Under the pieces are notes generated by a model. That model did no database searches. It was given only the letters and a program-made list of their open reading frames with translations, and was not told where the DNA came from. The position numbers and the translations under genes were made by a program. A stretch of 45,058 bases of DNA, from positions 1-45,058 of the IMG/VR virus record IMGVR_UViG_3300009169_000034, one strand, 5' to 3'. The stretch is from a virus. This document shows, one piece after another, positions 7,409 through 14,655 of this stretch (positions within the stretch are counted from its first letter, which is position 1; every line of letters begins with the position of its first letter).

Positions 7409-7594
7409 CTACGCGAATCTATTGACGACCTTAAACCATTTGTCTCCCCTGGTATCGTCAAAGACAATCTTTATCTTATCGTTCATCTGTTCAGCCATTG
7501 ATATGAAATTACCCCATTGACTGTCTGGAATGACTTTTAAACTCACCCAATCTAATTCCATTTGTGATTGTAGGTAATTTATTAATTCATTCAT
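7409..7594 (-). CDS. small hypothetical protein
   Basis: A 61-residue protein (MNELINYLQSQMELDWVSLK) with a beta-rich C-terminus (NDKIKIVFDDTRGDKWFKVV). Family not recognised. It sits between the end hairpin of cassette cluster 2 and the operator of P1, and has no attC of its own, so it is probably a phage gene rather than a cassette. Confidence 0.55.
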   Translation of the reverse strand: MNELINYLQSQMELDWVSLKVIPDSQWGNFISMAEQMNDKIKIVFDDTRGDKWFKVVNRFA

Positions 7595-7623
7595 TTTTAT
7601 TCGCTTTTTATGAGTTTGTAGAG

Positions 7624-7664
7624 TGATAGGCCTAATAAGTTAGACCTATCAGGTAGTTAGCCAC
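7624..7664 (-). other. cluster-2 end element: attC R'' plus hairpin
   Basis: R'' GTGGCTAAC (minus strand, 7656-7664) lies just after the RNA ligase stop and is exactly complementary to that cassette's R' at 8544-8552. It is followed by a TGATAGG/CCTATCA hairpin (7624-7651) instead of a full attC. The same end element closes cluster 1 at 14952-14997. It probably replaces the attC 3' arm and may terminate transcription. Confidence 0.65.
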
Positions 7665-7667
7665 AAT

Positions 7668-8609
7668 TTAAAAAAGATGCGGCATCACTTCTTTGATGCG
7701 GTTAATCGTAAAGAAAGAAAGTCGTTTAAAATCAACAATCGGATTTTTAAACTCTTTAACAAAGTTCCAGCTTTCTTCTTTTACAAGGCAGTAAAAAACT
7801 GTATTTAAAAGTCGTGGTATTTGTTTGCTACTCCAACCGCTTTCAGTTTCAATTTTTGCCAGTTCTTTTTCAATTAAAGCCTTTGTAACAAACTTGTTTA
7901 CTATTTCTTCTTCTATAATTTTGTTCTCTTTAATTTCGGTTACATCGCATTTGGCGTGTTTTGCCTTAAATTCGTTTTTAACAATCTTAGCCCAAACCAC
8001 TCGCCCAAATCTATTTTTGTAATTGTAGTTTTTAATTACAATACCTTCGCCAGTTCCTTGTCCATCTTCAATCAAGTAACCATTTTTTTCTAATTGGTTT
8101 ACTAATCGTTCGTAAGTTGGGTTCTCAACTTTGCAAATTGGCGGTATGTATTCAATACCAAATTCATCGAGTATTACTTTGTATGTTTCGTAAGGCAAAT
8201 AGTTTTCTCCATCCATTACGTCAAACACATAAAAGTTATTCCATGCTGTTTTTTGGTAAGTTTTCAAAGTATGTGGTACAAGCCATTCACCAACCAATCG
8301 CAAGTTTGGGTATTTTGCAAAAAATAATTTAAACATTTCTTGCTTTAAAGCCCAGTTGTAAAAGCCCGCATTGTCATTTTCAACTTCTAAATGTCGGTTA
8401 CGGCTACCAGCTTGCAAACCTTCATTAAACCAAAGTTGAGAGTTTGTGCCATCAATTTTTGGGAATATATAACACATCCCCATTTCAATGCCATTTGTTT
8501 CAGTAGTTCCCAGCCTTTCTACGTGCTGATATTTAGAAAAACTGTGGCTAACACCCGCTATAAGTAATGCGGGGTTTTCTGCTAATTGTAAGTTTGTTTC
8601 TTTGTTCAT
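7668..8609 (-). CDS. RNA ligase (T4 Rnl2-like nucleotidyltransferase) carried as a cassette
   Basis: A 313-residue ATP-dependent RNA ligase. Motif I is KIDG at residues 51-54 (adenylated Lys51), followed by SRNR near 69-72 (motif Ia), RLVGEW near 104-109 (III), EGIVIK at 188-193 (IV) and WAKIVK at 206-211 (V), so the catalytic set is complete. It likely repairs nicked RNA, for example tRNA cut by host anticodon nucleases. The first 20 residues (with AENPALLIAGVS) come from the 3' arm of attC d; the conserved enzyme start SFSKYQHVERLG lies just after the recombination point and has no ATG of its own. The gene is the last cassette of cluster 2. Confidence 0.88.
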   Translation of the reverse strand: MNKETNLQLAENPALLIAGVSHSFSKYQHVERLGTTETNGIEMGMCYIFPKIDGTNSQLWFNEGLQAGSRNRHLEVENDNAGFYNWALKQEMFKLFFAKYPNLRLVGEWLVPHTLKTYQKTAWNNFYVFDVMDGENYLPYETYKVILDEFGIEYIPPICKVENPTYERLVNQLEKNGYLIEDGQGTGEGIVIKNYNYKNRFGRVVWAKIVKNEFKAKHAKCDVTEIKENKIIEEEIVNKFVTKALIEKELAKIETESGWSSKQIPRLLNTVFYCLVKEESWNFVKEFKNPIVDFKRLSFFTINRIKEVMPHLF

Positions 8610-8678
8610 AATTTTATATTATTTGATAATTTTGTACTCGTAAATCCCGCACTACTCATAGCGGAAACGTTGTGGTGC
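8544..8678 (-). other. attC-like site d with the RNA ligase start in its loop
   Basis: R'' GCACCACAAC (8669-8678) and R' GTTAGCCAC (8544-8552), both on the minus strand. The arms TCCGCTATGAGTAGTGCGGG and CCCGCATTACTTATAGCGGG pair with few mismatches. The loop contains GGGATTTACGAG and the ligase start codon at 8609. Confidence 0.85.
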
Positions 8679-8880
8679 AGGCTATGGTGCGCTGATCCAA
8701 ACAAATTGACCTGTAAAAAAATAACTTGTGAATTGCACGAATATCCACATTGGTATTACAAACCATCCTGCAATTAATAAAAACCAAAATATTTGGAGAA
8801 TCAATTGCATGTTCAATAAAGGCGATAACTCTAAGTATAATTACAAGTATTAGCCAGTAAATAAAAATTTTTAGTTCCAT
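8656..8880 (-). CDS. cassette-borne small membrane protein
   Basis: A 74-residue ORF whose first 20 or so residues form a strong transmembrane helix (IFIYWLILVIILRVIAFIEH), followed by a short Cys-containing tail. I take the ATG at 8880, because the reading frame further upstream only crosses attC e. Cassette ends: R' GTTGTGGTG at 8932-8924 and R'' CACCACAAC at 8669-8677. Function unknown. Confidence 0.5.
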   Translation of the reverse strand: MELKIFIYWLILVIILRVIAFIEHAIDSPNILVFINCRMVCNTNVDIRAIHKLFFYRSICLDQRTIACTTTFPL

Positions 8881-8921
8881 TTTATAATTTTTAGTTTGTT
8901 TAGTTGTTAATAATTGAAGCC

Positions 8922-9059
8922 CACACCACAACACGCAATACCCGTCAATGGCTCCGGCAGTGCTTTATTTGACCGGAATTCGGAAAACAAACTTATAGTG
9001 CTGTTAATCAAATCCCTGCTATTTTACGCCACTGCGGGTATTGCACAACGTTACCGCCC
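8922..9059 (-). other. attC-like site e
   Basis: R'' GGGCGGTAAC (9050-9059) and R' GTTGTGGTGTG (8922-8932), minus strand. The arms GCAATACCCG and CGGGTATTGC pair perfectly, with a loop of about 80 nt containing GGGATTTGATT, a variant of the shared GGGATT motif. It begins 2 bp after the stop of gene 9062-9232. Confidence 0.85.
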
Positions 9060-9061
9060 AT

Positions 9062-9232
9062 TTAAAGAAACGGTACACGGTAAATTATAGCATCGTTTAA
9101 AACGATAGGAAAATCTTTCATCTTTAGCGAATGGTAAGGCAATTGAAATTCTTCGCAAAGTTTCTTGAAATTACCCCGACAAATTGGCTCTTTGTCAGGG
9201 TAAATCATAATTATTACATTTTGCCTTTTCAT
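9062..9232 (-). CDS. small helix-turn-helix-like cassette protein
   Basis: A 56-residue ORF starting MKRQNVIIMIYPDKEPICRG with NFKKLCEEFQLPYHSLKMKD next, which has helix-turn-helix-like spacing. It ends 2 bp before attC e and overlaps the upstream gene by ATGA. It is the third gene of a three-gene cassette with its own promoter and could be a regulator or antitoxin-like partner; this is only inferred. Confidence 0.6.
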   Translation of the reverse strand: MKRQNVIIMIYPDKEPICRGNFKKLCEEFQLPYHSLKMKDFPIVLNDAIIYRVPFL

Positions 9233-9402
9233 TCTTCTATTTCAGTTGCACGGTAATAACCCCATGAGTATTCACCATCTACTACTTCGCTTTCCCAATT
9301 TTCGGGTACTGCTTGTAAAAACTGAGCCTTTGGTATTGGCTGTCCGTTGTAAAAATAATTGTACTTTTTCATATAAGTATGTTTATTAGTAATTAATTCC
9401 AT
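9229..9402 (-). CDS. small hypothetical cassette protein
   Basis: A 57-residue protein (MELITNKHTYMKKYNYFYNG) with a Tyr/Trp-rich, acidic C-terminus (VVDGEYSWGYYRATEIEE). I chose the ATG at 9402, which overlaps the stop of the upstream gene by 10 bp; a longer form reads back into that gene. Middle gene of a three-gene cassette. Function unknown. Confidence 0.55.
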   Translation of the reverse strand: MELITNKHTYMKKYNYFYNGQPIPKAQFLQAVPENWESEVVDGEYSWGYYRATEIEE

Positions 9403-9668
9403 TTTGAACCTAAGCAACTTCTTTGGTATTCGGCTTGTGTTGAGTATTTGCAACCAGCACCCCAAAGTGTATTTACATGTTTTTTTTCGTAACCCATCAA
9501 AGAAACAACTTCATCAACTAAATCAATAGGGTTGTTAGCTTCTGCCATACCACCTTCTACAAGGTTTAACATTGCTTTCATAATTTCTACTTTTTTAGTT
9601 GTATCAGCTATTTCGTTTATTCTGCTGATTATTTCGTTTCTGTTGTCTTTTAAGTCTTGCGTTTTCAT
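9393..9668 (-). CDS. hypothetical helical cassette protein
   Basis: A 91-residue protein with an N-terminal helical half (MKTQDLKDNRNEIISRINEI) and a C-terminal part containing two Cys. First gene of a three-gene cassette with a dedicated promoter. Family not recognised. Confidence 0.6.
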   Translation of the reverse strand: MKTQDLKDNRNEIISRINEIADTTKKVEIMKAMLNLVEGGMAEANNPIDLVDEVVSLMGYEKKHVNTLWGAGCKYSTQAEYQRSCLGSKWN

Positions 9669-9691
9669 CGTTGTATGTTTTAATTGTTATG

Positions 9692-9722
9692 TAAATATAC
9701 AACGTATTATTCTATTGTGCAA
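9692..9722 (-). promoter_or_regulatory. promoter inside a cassette (TTG-N20-TATATTTA)
   Basis: On the minus strand TTG at 9722-9720 and TATATTTA at 9699-9692, 20 bp apart, ending 24 bp before the start codon at 9668. This lies within the cassette bounded by R' at 9781-9790 and R'' at 9050-9059, so the cassette brings its own promoter. Most other cassettes here show none. Confidence 0.6.
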
Positions 9723-9780
9723 GTATTTTTGTAATTATTTTCAAAATATTTCTATTTATTTTTAGGTAAAGAACAAAAAC

Positions 9781-9869
9781 GGGCGGTAACCCAGTATATA
9801 AGCCATAAAACGCACTATCCAACGCACTGCCAAATTTTACGGCTCATATACTCATCGTTAGTTATCGGC
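9781..9869 (-). other. attC-like site f (shortest)
   Basis: R'' GCCGATAAC (9861-9869) overlaps the stop codon of gene 9862-10143, and R' is GTTACCGCCC (9781-9790), minus strand. The arms GAGTATATGAGCC and GGCTTATATACT pair with one unpaired base, the usual attC irregularity. Length 89 bp. Confidence 0.88.
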
Positions 9870-10143
9870 AAGCTTGAAAAAACCACCGCTTCAACTCTTC
9901 ATACGACCCACAACCTCCCCACCCATCGGGAAATCCTAATCTTCTTACTTGTTTTTCGCAGTAATCACGAGTTTCTCTAATTACATTTTCATCCCACTCC
10001 CCACCCTGCTGGTAAATCACAGAATATGTGAGTAGTTTAGAAAACCGCTTTTGTTCACGTTTCGACCGAAAGCCAGCCGATAACAAGCGGTCATAATTAA
10101 CAGCCGTTTCGGTGGTATTTTGTTGCTTTTGTTCTCGTATCAT
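9862..10143 (-). CDS. cassette-borne basic hypothetical protein
   Basis: A 93-residue protein. Residues 1-20 (including TTETAVNYDRL) are read from the 3' arm of attC g; the cassette begins at Leu21. The body is basic then Trp/Gly rich (GFPDGWGGCGSYEELKRWFF). No known family. Its R' GTTATCGGC (10076-10084) is exactly complementary to R'' at 9861-9869. Here the recombination point is in a different reading frame (G|TTA) from that in the RNA ligase (GTT). Confidence 0.6.
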   Translation of the reverse strand: MIREQKQQNTTETAVNYDRLLSAGFRSKREQKRFSKLLTYSVIYQQGGEWDENVIRETRDYCEKQVRRLGFPDGWGGCGSYEELKRWFFQACR

Positions 10144-10211
10144 AGTTTATAGTCTTTTGAAAGTTAATTACTTCGTATTCGGCTGCTAATCATACCGCAG
10201 CCGGTTGTGCG
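10076..10211 (-). other. attC-like site g with the downstream gene start in its loop
   Basis: R'' CGCACAAC (10204-10211) and R' GTTATCGGC (10076-10084), minus strand. The arms CGGCTGCGGTATGATTAGC and ATTATGACCGCTTG pair imperfectly, and the 5' arm has its own CGGCTGC/GCAGCCG hairpin. The start codon at 10143 lies within the loop. Confidence 0.75.
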
Positions 10212-10214
10212 TAA

Positions 10215-10436
10215 TTACCGACCAACAACGTAATGCTCTTTTATTTCGCTTGCTGCATCGTTTTGAGCTTCAACAGCTCCGTTTTGGAAACCTTCATAAT
10301 ATGCCATTTCCATTGCTTTAATTATTTTTGATAGATTTGGATTTAATGTAATTGCTATTTGCAAATCGTCCTTTTCGGATTGGCAATCAAAACTTGTAGG
10401 CTCGAATATTTTTTGTAAAATTTCAATATTTGTCAT
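10215..10436 (-). CDS. cassette-borne acidic hypothetical protein
   Basis: A 73-residue acidic helical protein (MTNIEILQKIFEPTSFDCQS). The segment MAYYEGFQNGAVEAQND is reminiscent of the short helical phage proteins with a G-F-x-x-G motif. Its start lies 29 bp after R' of attC h. Cassette ends match over 10 nt (GTTGTGCGTA at start, complement at end). Confidence 0.6.
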   Translation of the reverse strand: MTNIEILQKIFEPTSFDCQSEKDDLQIAITLNPNLSKIIKAMEMAYYEGFQNGAVEAQNDAASEIKEHYVVGR

Positions 10437-10464
10437 AATAAATTGATTTATAAATTAATAACTA

Positions 10465-10595
10465 CGCACAACAACGGGTATAAAATATAGCGGGGTCGGT
10501 GGTTGTGCAATCATACTGCCTCGCATTTAGTTTCTTATCGTGGGATAGTGTAACAGCCAGTAAACCGCTACTTTTCATATACGAACCGTTACCAA
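10465..10595 (-). other. attC-like site h
   Basis: R'' TTGGTAAC (10588-10595) and R' GTTGTGCG (10465-10472), minus strand. The arms ATGAAAAGTAGCGG and CCGCTATATTTTAT pair around a loop of about 75 nt. It follows the stop of gene 10598-10879 by 2 bp. Confidence 0.82.
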
Positions 10596-10597
10596 TA

Positions 10598-10879
10598 TTA
10601 AAAAGACTGGACGTACCTTTTAGCATTCCTGACAGCTTCTTGCCATTGTTTCCAATCTGATTTATTTTCAAGCCAGCAAGAGGCTATATAATTGTTAGTT
10701 TTATGCTTATGTAGCCTACATTCTCCTGTCATTTTTATTGTTATCTGCTTATACTCAGTCCTTGTTATTTTTACAAATATTTCTTCTGAATCATCTTGAT
10801 AGTAAGCATAAAAAGGGAATACTACTTCTACTTCTTTATAATCTTTGACTTCTACCAATATTTTATGTTTTTTTGCCAT
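10598..10879 (-). CDS. cassette-borne hypothetical protein, first of cluster 2
   Basis: A 93-residue protein with beta-strand pattern (KILVEVKDYKEVEVVFPFYA) and a helical Trp-rich end (KSDWKQWQEAVRNAKRY). Family unknown. It is followed by attC h but has no matching R' upstream, where it starts 10 bp after the DnaC-like gene; the first cassette of the cluster has apparently lost its 5' boundary. Confidence 0.6.
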   Translation of the reverse strand: MAKKHKILVEVKDYKEVEVVFPFYAYYQDDSEEIFVKITRTEYKQITIKMTGECRLHKHKTNNYIASCWLENKSDWKQWQEAVRNAKRYVQSF

Positions 10880-10888
10880 TTTTGATTT

Positions 10889-11542
10889 TTATTTCCTTTT
10901 AGACTGTCCTTTTAATTCTTTAATATTACACATTTCTCTTAAACGTTCTGCTATGTAGGTGCCATACATTTCTGAAAGGTCTTCATAACTATAATTTGAT
11001 GTGCCAAACGTCAATGCCTTGTTATTGTATCTTTGCGTTAAAAGCTCAATTAAAGGATGTTTTTCAGTTCCGAAATCTTTGATAACTTTTACCTCTCGGC
11101 CTATCTCGTCTACTATCATAGGTCTTTTATAATAAAATTCAAGGCCGTTATTTTTTATGTGTTCCGGGAGGCTTAAAGATGACATAAACGTAACTCTTTT
11201 TAATGTAAGAGCCTCGATTATATCCTTAATTATCATTAAAATAGTAGTCTTACCGGTTCCGAAACCTCCTACAATAATTAGTCCTTTATCAGGGTCTAAT
11301 GTTCCTTTGTCACTTGCTGTTAGGTAATAATATATATCGTTTATTAAATCTCGATTTAAATTGTCTATGATATACTTCTCATTTGACTTGTAATTTAAAA
11401 GTAGATGTTTTTCAGCAAAAAGTAAAAATAATGACTTATAATCATTAGCTGAAATTTGCAATGTAAATCTCTTTGTGTTTGTAGATTTAAGCTCTTTTAT
11501 CTCGTTCTGAATGCTGCTATATATTTCCGCGAGTTTTATCAT
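10889..11542 (-). CDS. DnaC-like AAA+ helicase loader
   Basis: A 217-residue ATPase. Walker A is GGFGTGKTT at residues 92-100, Walker B RPMIVDEIG near 139-147, a sensor segment TFGTSNYS follows and an arginine-finger-like AERLREM lies near the C-terminus. The layout fits DnaC/IstB-type loaders that place the replicative helicase on phage DNA. No helicase is encoded here, so it presumably loads the host DnaB. Transcribed from P2 with gene 11687-12118. Confidence 0.82.
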   Translation of the reverse strand: MIKLAEIYSSIQNEIKELKSTNTKRFTLQISANDYKSLFLLFAEKHLLLNYKSNEKYIIDNLNRDLINDIYYYLTASDKGTLDPDKGLIIVGGFGTGKTTILMIIKDIIEALTLKRVTFMSSLSLPEHIKNNGLEFYYKRPMIVDEIGREVKVIKDFGTEKHPLIELLTQRYNNKALTFGTSNYSYEDLSEMYGTYIAERLREMCNIKELKGQSKRK

Positions 11543-11547
11543 ATATG

Positions 11548-11693
11548 TTAATTTGAAGTTTGAAATAGTTTTTCATTTATTAAATTGAATGCTGCATGCA
11601 TGCCGTCAATGAAGCCAATACATTCGTCTGTTGAATGTTTTTCGCGGATATACTATCAACGAGAGCTTCCTGTTGTTCTTTTGTGATTAACAT
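11548..11693 (-). pseudogene. frameshifted small phage gene
   Basis: The minus strand starts MLITKEQQEALVDS and then continues in the -1 frame as EKHSTDECIGFIDGMHAAFN to a TAA 5 bp before the DnaC-like start. Length 146 nt; a single missing base near GATAGTATATCC would restore one frame of about 48 residues. Both halves look like one coherent small helical protein. It is either a recent 1-bp deletion or a frameshift in expression; no slippery heptamer in the correct register is visible. Confidence 0.55.
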
Positions 11694-12118
11694 AGCTGTA
11701 CTTCTATTTCGTTGTTTTCTTCATCAAAAGTCACTATCTTATCAATCGCGATAGTGCTTTGAAAGTCTGATTCCGCGGGTTGAAAGTTAGTGACAGAACG
11801 GTAGTCGGATTCTGAATTTACTATCGTTGCTTCGAAGAAGTACGTCACCCCGTTCACTTCGAAGTCACCTTCAACTTTATGGGTTCCATCTTCGTTGTTA
11901 TTTGCCCGGTCAGCAATTTCTAACGCTTTGACGAGTATTTCTTCCAACCTTGTCATGTAATGGTCAATCATTATGTGTGCAAGGTATTCATCGTAGTGCA
12001 TCAATGCTGGGGGGACTTGAGGCAAACTTTCTTGTTGCCTTTTAAGTTCTTCGGTTCTGTAATTAGCGACTAACTCACTAATCCAGGTATAGTAGGTTGA
12101 TTCAATTTGTGGTATCAT
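11687..12118 (-). CDS. hypothetical phage early protein
   Basis: A 143-residue acidic protein, helical in the first half (Trp/Tyr-rich, IMIDHYMTRLEEILVKALEI) and beta-rich in the second (VEGDFEVNGVTYFFEATIV). First gene behind P2. Family not recognised. Its stop overlaps the start region of the frameshifted gene downstream. Confidence 0.6.
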   Translation of the reverse strand: MIPQIESTYYTWISELVANYRTEELKRQQESLPQVPPALMHYDEYLAHIMIDHYMTRLEEILVKALEIADRANNNEDGTHKVEGDFEVNGVTYFFEATIVNSESDYRSVTNFQPAESDFQSTIAIDKIVTFDEENNEIEVQLC

Positions 12119-12164
12119 TACTTATAGTGTTTCAATCAGGTTGGTTTAACTCCTAATTGTTATG

Positions 12165-12194
12165 TAAAGATAGGGAGATTTTTTGAATATACAA
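12165..12194 (-). promoter_or_regulatory. early promoter P2 (TTG-N19-TATCTTTA)
   Basis: Minus strand TTG at 12194-12192, 19 bp, TATCTTTA at 12172-12165. Its spacer and upstream 50 bp are almost identical to P1. It drives gene 11687-12118, the helicase loader and cassette cluster 2. Confidence 0.75.
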
Positions 12195-12215
12195 TAGTTT
12201 GTAGTGGTTATTTTT

Positions 12216-12231
12216 TATGTTTTAAAACATA
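12216..12231. promoter_or_regulatory. operator-like palindrome B upstream of P2
   Basis: TATGTTTTAAAACATA is a perfect 16-bp palindrome, 21 bp upstream of the -33 TTG. It abuts the stop codon of the upstream gene. It is the most symmetrical of the five related sites in the window. Confidence 0.6.
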
Positions 12232-12408
12232 TCAAAAAGGCAAGTAAACATGTTCATCATAAAATCTTTGCTTATCCTTTCCTTGCAAATAGCATTCGTA
12301 AAGCAATCGCGGACAATAGTTATCAGGGGCCTCGACATCTGCTCTCCAGATTTGAAAGAACAAATCTAACTCGATAGGCTCATTCGTTGGGGTATGGTAG
12401 CGCGGCAT
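12232..12408 (-). CDS. small hypothetical protein
   Basis: A 58-residue ORF (MPRYHTPTNEPIELDLFFQI) with a Trp/Tyr-rich acidic body. It overlaps the end of the NinB-like gene by 29 bp and ends exactly at palindrome B. Position suggests it is the last gene of the P3 unit. Family unknown. Confidence 0.5.
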   Translation of the reverse strand: MPRYHTPTNEPIELDLFFQIWRADVEAPDNYCPRLLYECYLQGKDKQRFYDEHVYLPF

Positions 12409-12793
12409 TGTAGTTATCTAAAAAAGTGGAACGTATACGCATTAGAAACTCTTCAAACTCAACAGTATTTTCTTTTGCGGTGCTTGCTGGATAACTGTAT
12501 ACCTCGCCTGTTTGAATGTTAACCGAGCATTTGCGGTTAAAATTATCCTTGTTCCATTCATGTACGGCCTCAGCATTTGGAAAGATATACCCTTCTTCTT
12601 TTAATATTTCTATTTCAGCAGGAATAAACACGCCCCAATAAAATGCATTTTGGTTAATACTCCTATCAGAATATTGCTTAGTAATTACCCATTTATACCA
12701 TCCGTCTTTGAGTTGTTTTACAACCTGTGATAAATTACCTTTTCCGGATTCTACCACGCCATCTTTGACGTTAAAACTCCCTTTTAACTCCAT
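12380..12793 (-). CDS. NinB-like recombination protein
   Basis: A 137-residue protein. The core DRSINQNAFYWGVFIPAEIE resembles the S-x-x-Q-N-x-x-Y-W-G signature of NinB/Orf family proteins, which bind single-stranded DNA and help phage recombination. Length fits (lambda NinB is 146 residues). The nearby NinG-like fragment supports a nin-type recombination block. Confidence 0.6.
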   Translation of the reverse strand: MELKGSFNVKDGVVESGKGNLSQVVKQLKDGWYKWVITKQYSDRSINQNAFYWGVFIPAEIEILKEEGYIFPNAEAVHEWNKDNFNRKCSVNIQTGEVYSYPASTAKENTVEFEEFLMRIRSTFLDNYNAALPYPNE

Positions 12794-12817
12794 TTTTGTA
12801 GGTTAATATTATGCGTA

Positions 12818-13477
12818 TTATTTATATTCATATTTATAACCTTTATTATAATAATTTCCTTTTTTTATAGGAGTGTCAATAGCTTTATCGCAACTCCATC
12901 CCCTTAATATTCTTCCTTTTATAGTAGCATAATGGTCTATCAAACCCATTTTTCTAACTAATAACATAAATGGATATTTTTCATTTTTATAAATAACATA
13001 AAATGTATTATCTCTATTGTTTGTATTTATAAGGCTACTAACAAATCTACAATTAGACGGGTTATAACCTTGTTTATTGTCAATCCTATCAATTTGCAAT
13101 CCTGGTTCAAACCCATTATTTAATGCCCATTCCTTAAATTTTAAATAACTTTCACGCCACTCTTTACAAACTGTTCTGTTATTTATAAAATATAAATTTG
13201 ATTTTGAGTGCCCATCTTGACATCTATATTTTATTGATGCCCACTTTCTGTATAGTTCTGTTTTCCCTGATTCGTTTGATTTTTCACCGCTCAAACATCC
13301 ACATGACTTTATTCTGCCTCTTATTAAATGCACTAACCTAACTTTAGATTCTTTTCCGCAATCACATTTACATAGAAAGTATCTATTATATTGCCCGCAA
13401 GGTAATTTAATTTTAGGAAGCTCTTTTATTACGGTTAGCATATTGAATTTGTCGCCAGTATTAATTATTATTTTCAT
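12818..13477 (-). CDS. HNH/AP2-type homing-endonuclease-like protein
   Basis: A 219-residue basic protein. An N-terminal Cys segment (CKCDCGKESKVR...SCGCLSGEKS) is followed by the C-terminal LQIDRIDNKQGYNPSNCRFV, the typical I-D-R-I-D-N...Y-x-P-x-N-C-R-W-V signature of phage HNH/AP2 endonucleases. Such genes spread by cutting DNA lacking them. It is markedly more A/T rich than its neighbours. Confidence 0.7.
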   Translation of the reverse strand: MKIIINTGDKFNMLTVIKELPKIKLPCGQYNRYFLCKCDCGKESKVRLVHLIRGRIKSCGCLSGEKSNESGKTELYRKWASIKYRCQDGHSKSNLYFINNRTVCKEWRESYLKFKEWALNNGFEPGLQIDRIDNKQGYNPSNCRFVSSLINTNNRDNTFYVIYKNEKYPFMLLVRKMGLIDHYATIKGRILRGWSCDKAIDTPIKKGNYYNKGYKYEYK

Positions 13478-13515
13478 ATTGTGTTAATTGCAATGTTAAT
13501 ATGCAAATATAACAT

Positions 13516-13785
13516 TTATAAATCTAATAACATAACTATTTTTTTAATATCTTCAATATGTCTAAATAAGTTAAATTGTTGAGGGGTATACCGAAGTATT
13601 CTCCACCCTAAAATAGTGGCTTCGTTGTATTTTTCCATGTCCTTAATATATCCAGCCCCTCTTGTGTGTCTTCCGTTATTCCATACACCTCCCTCAACTT
13701 CAATTGCTATCATATATTTAGGTATTGCATAGTCAAAACGCCACTTTCTTGCCGGATGAAATTTATACTCTGGTATTAAGTGCAT
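13516..13785 (-). CDS. 5'-truncated DUF559/Vsr-like endonuclease
   Basis: An 89-residue ORF. WRFDYAIPKYMIAIEVEGGV followed by GRHTRGAGYIKDMEKYNEA and WRILRYTP is the PD-(D/E)xK core (D, E-x-E) of the phage endonuclease family related to Vsr/DUF559, perhaps acting on Holliday or branched DNA. Relatives carry about 25 further N-terminal residues; here that region is replaced by the end of the HNH gene next door. I use the ATG at 13785; a start at 13827 overlaps that gene. Confidence 0.6.
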   Translation of the reverse strand: MHLIPEYKFHPARKWRFDYAIPKYMIAIEVEGGVWNNGRHTRGAGYIKDMEKYNEATILGWRILRYTPQQFNLFRHIEDIKKIVMLLDL

Positions 13786-13792
13786 GAATACA

Positions 13793-14524
13793 TTATTTAT
13801 TAAGCACATCAATACCAAATATAGCATCCAAGTTTCTTTCTTCTACTATATTATTTCTTAATCCTTTTATTTTATGAAATTCATTATGGCATTTAACACA
13901 TAATATTAAAATATTTTCCTTGTTATGTAAATTAGTATGATTTGGCTTTTCACTCCTGAAAATTATATGATGTCTTTCATACCTTAATCCTATTGATGTC
14001 TGACAATGTTCGCAATATTTATAACCAACATTAGATATCATTAACGATTCTATTTCTTTAGCATTTTTTGTAAATAACCTCTGTCCTATTCCTGACCTTT
14101 TTATTCCTGCTGCGTAATTACCATTTCTGTAACACGGATTTTTAACTCCTTTTATTTTATCCACTTTATCTTTATTCCAATTTCTACTTCTTTTTGATTT
14201 AGTATCATTTACTCTGCAATTCGCAGAGCAAAATTTATCCAATGATGTGTATGGAGTAAATTCTTTTCCGCAATATTTACATATTTTTATTTTTGGCTTA
14301 TTAGACCTTCTTTCTTGTTCAGATATTGCTTTACACTTATATGAACAGTATTTACTTAATTTATTTTTACCAATAAATACATCCCCACATGTTTTGCATT
14401 TAACTTCTACTTTTGGCAATTTTCTTTTTTTATTTTCATATTCTCTTTGGCATTTTATATTACAGTATTTTTTATTTGTTTTTCCCCATATTTTTGTTGG
14501 TAATCCACAATTTAAACACTCCAT
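13793..14524 (-). CDS. zinc-finger HNH homing endonuclease
   Basis: A 243-residue protein with three zinc-finger-like Cys quartets (CLNCG...CNIKC, CKTCG...CSYKC, CKYCG...CSANC) in residues 1-105, then an HNH nuclease (YERHHIIFRSEKPNHTNL and ILCVKCHNEFH) near 175-225. It is very A/T rich and sits between truncated recombination genes, as expected of a mobile homing endonuclease that inserted with local deletion. Confidence 0.8.
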   Translation of the reverse strand: MECLNCGLPTKIWGKTNKKYCNIKCQREYENKKRKLPKVEVKCKTCGDVFIGKNKLSKYCSYKCKAISEQERRSNKPKIKICKYCGKEFTPYTSLDKFCSANCRVNDTKSKRSRNWNKDKVDKIKGVKNPCYRNGNYAAGIKRSGIGQRLFTKNAKEIESLMISNVGYKYCEHCQTSIGLRYERHHIIFRSEKPNHTNLHNKENILILCVKCHNEFHKIKGLRNNIVEERNLDAIFGIDVLNK

Positions 14525-14575
14525 AATTATAATTTTATATATGCAAATATAATAAACATTATTAACATCTGTATT

Positions 14576-14653
14576 TTATTTTCTACATATATTTATAAAA
14601 TCAGATTCCCCATATTTAAAATATTGCATATATATTTTGACGTGTTTTTTCAT
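14576..14653 (-). pseudogene. N-terminal remnant of a phage HNH endonuclease gene
   Basis: A 25-codon ORF MKKHVKIYMQYFKYGESDFI that ends shortly afterwards. It matches the start expected of the common M-K-K-H-T-K-I-Y-x-x-x-F-G-Y-x-x-x-D-F-I HNH proteins, but the C-E-x-C and H-H cores are missing. It is cut off 52 bp before the HNH homing gene, supporting a deletion at the insertion point. Confidence 0.5.
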
Positions 14654-14655
14654 TT

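Noticed and set aside
8656-8934. Longer form of the small membrane protein starting at 8934
   Set aside because: The extra 18 codons are only the R' end of attC e and the leader; the ATG at 8880 gives a sensible membrane protein.
10462-10671. ORF of 69 codons overlapping attC h
   Set aside because: It lies in the attC stem and in another frame of gene 10598-10879; no support as a gene.
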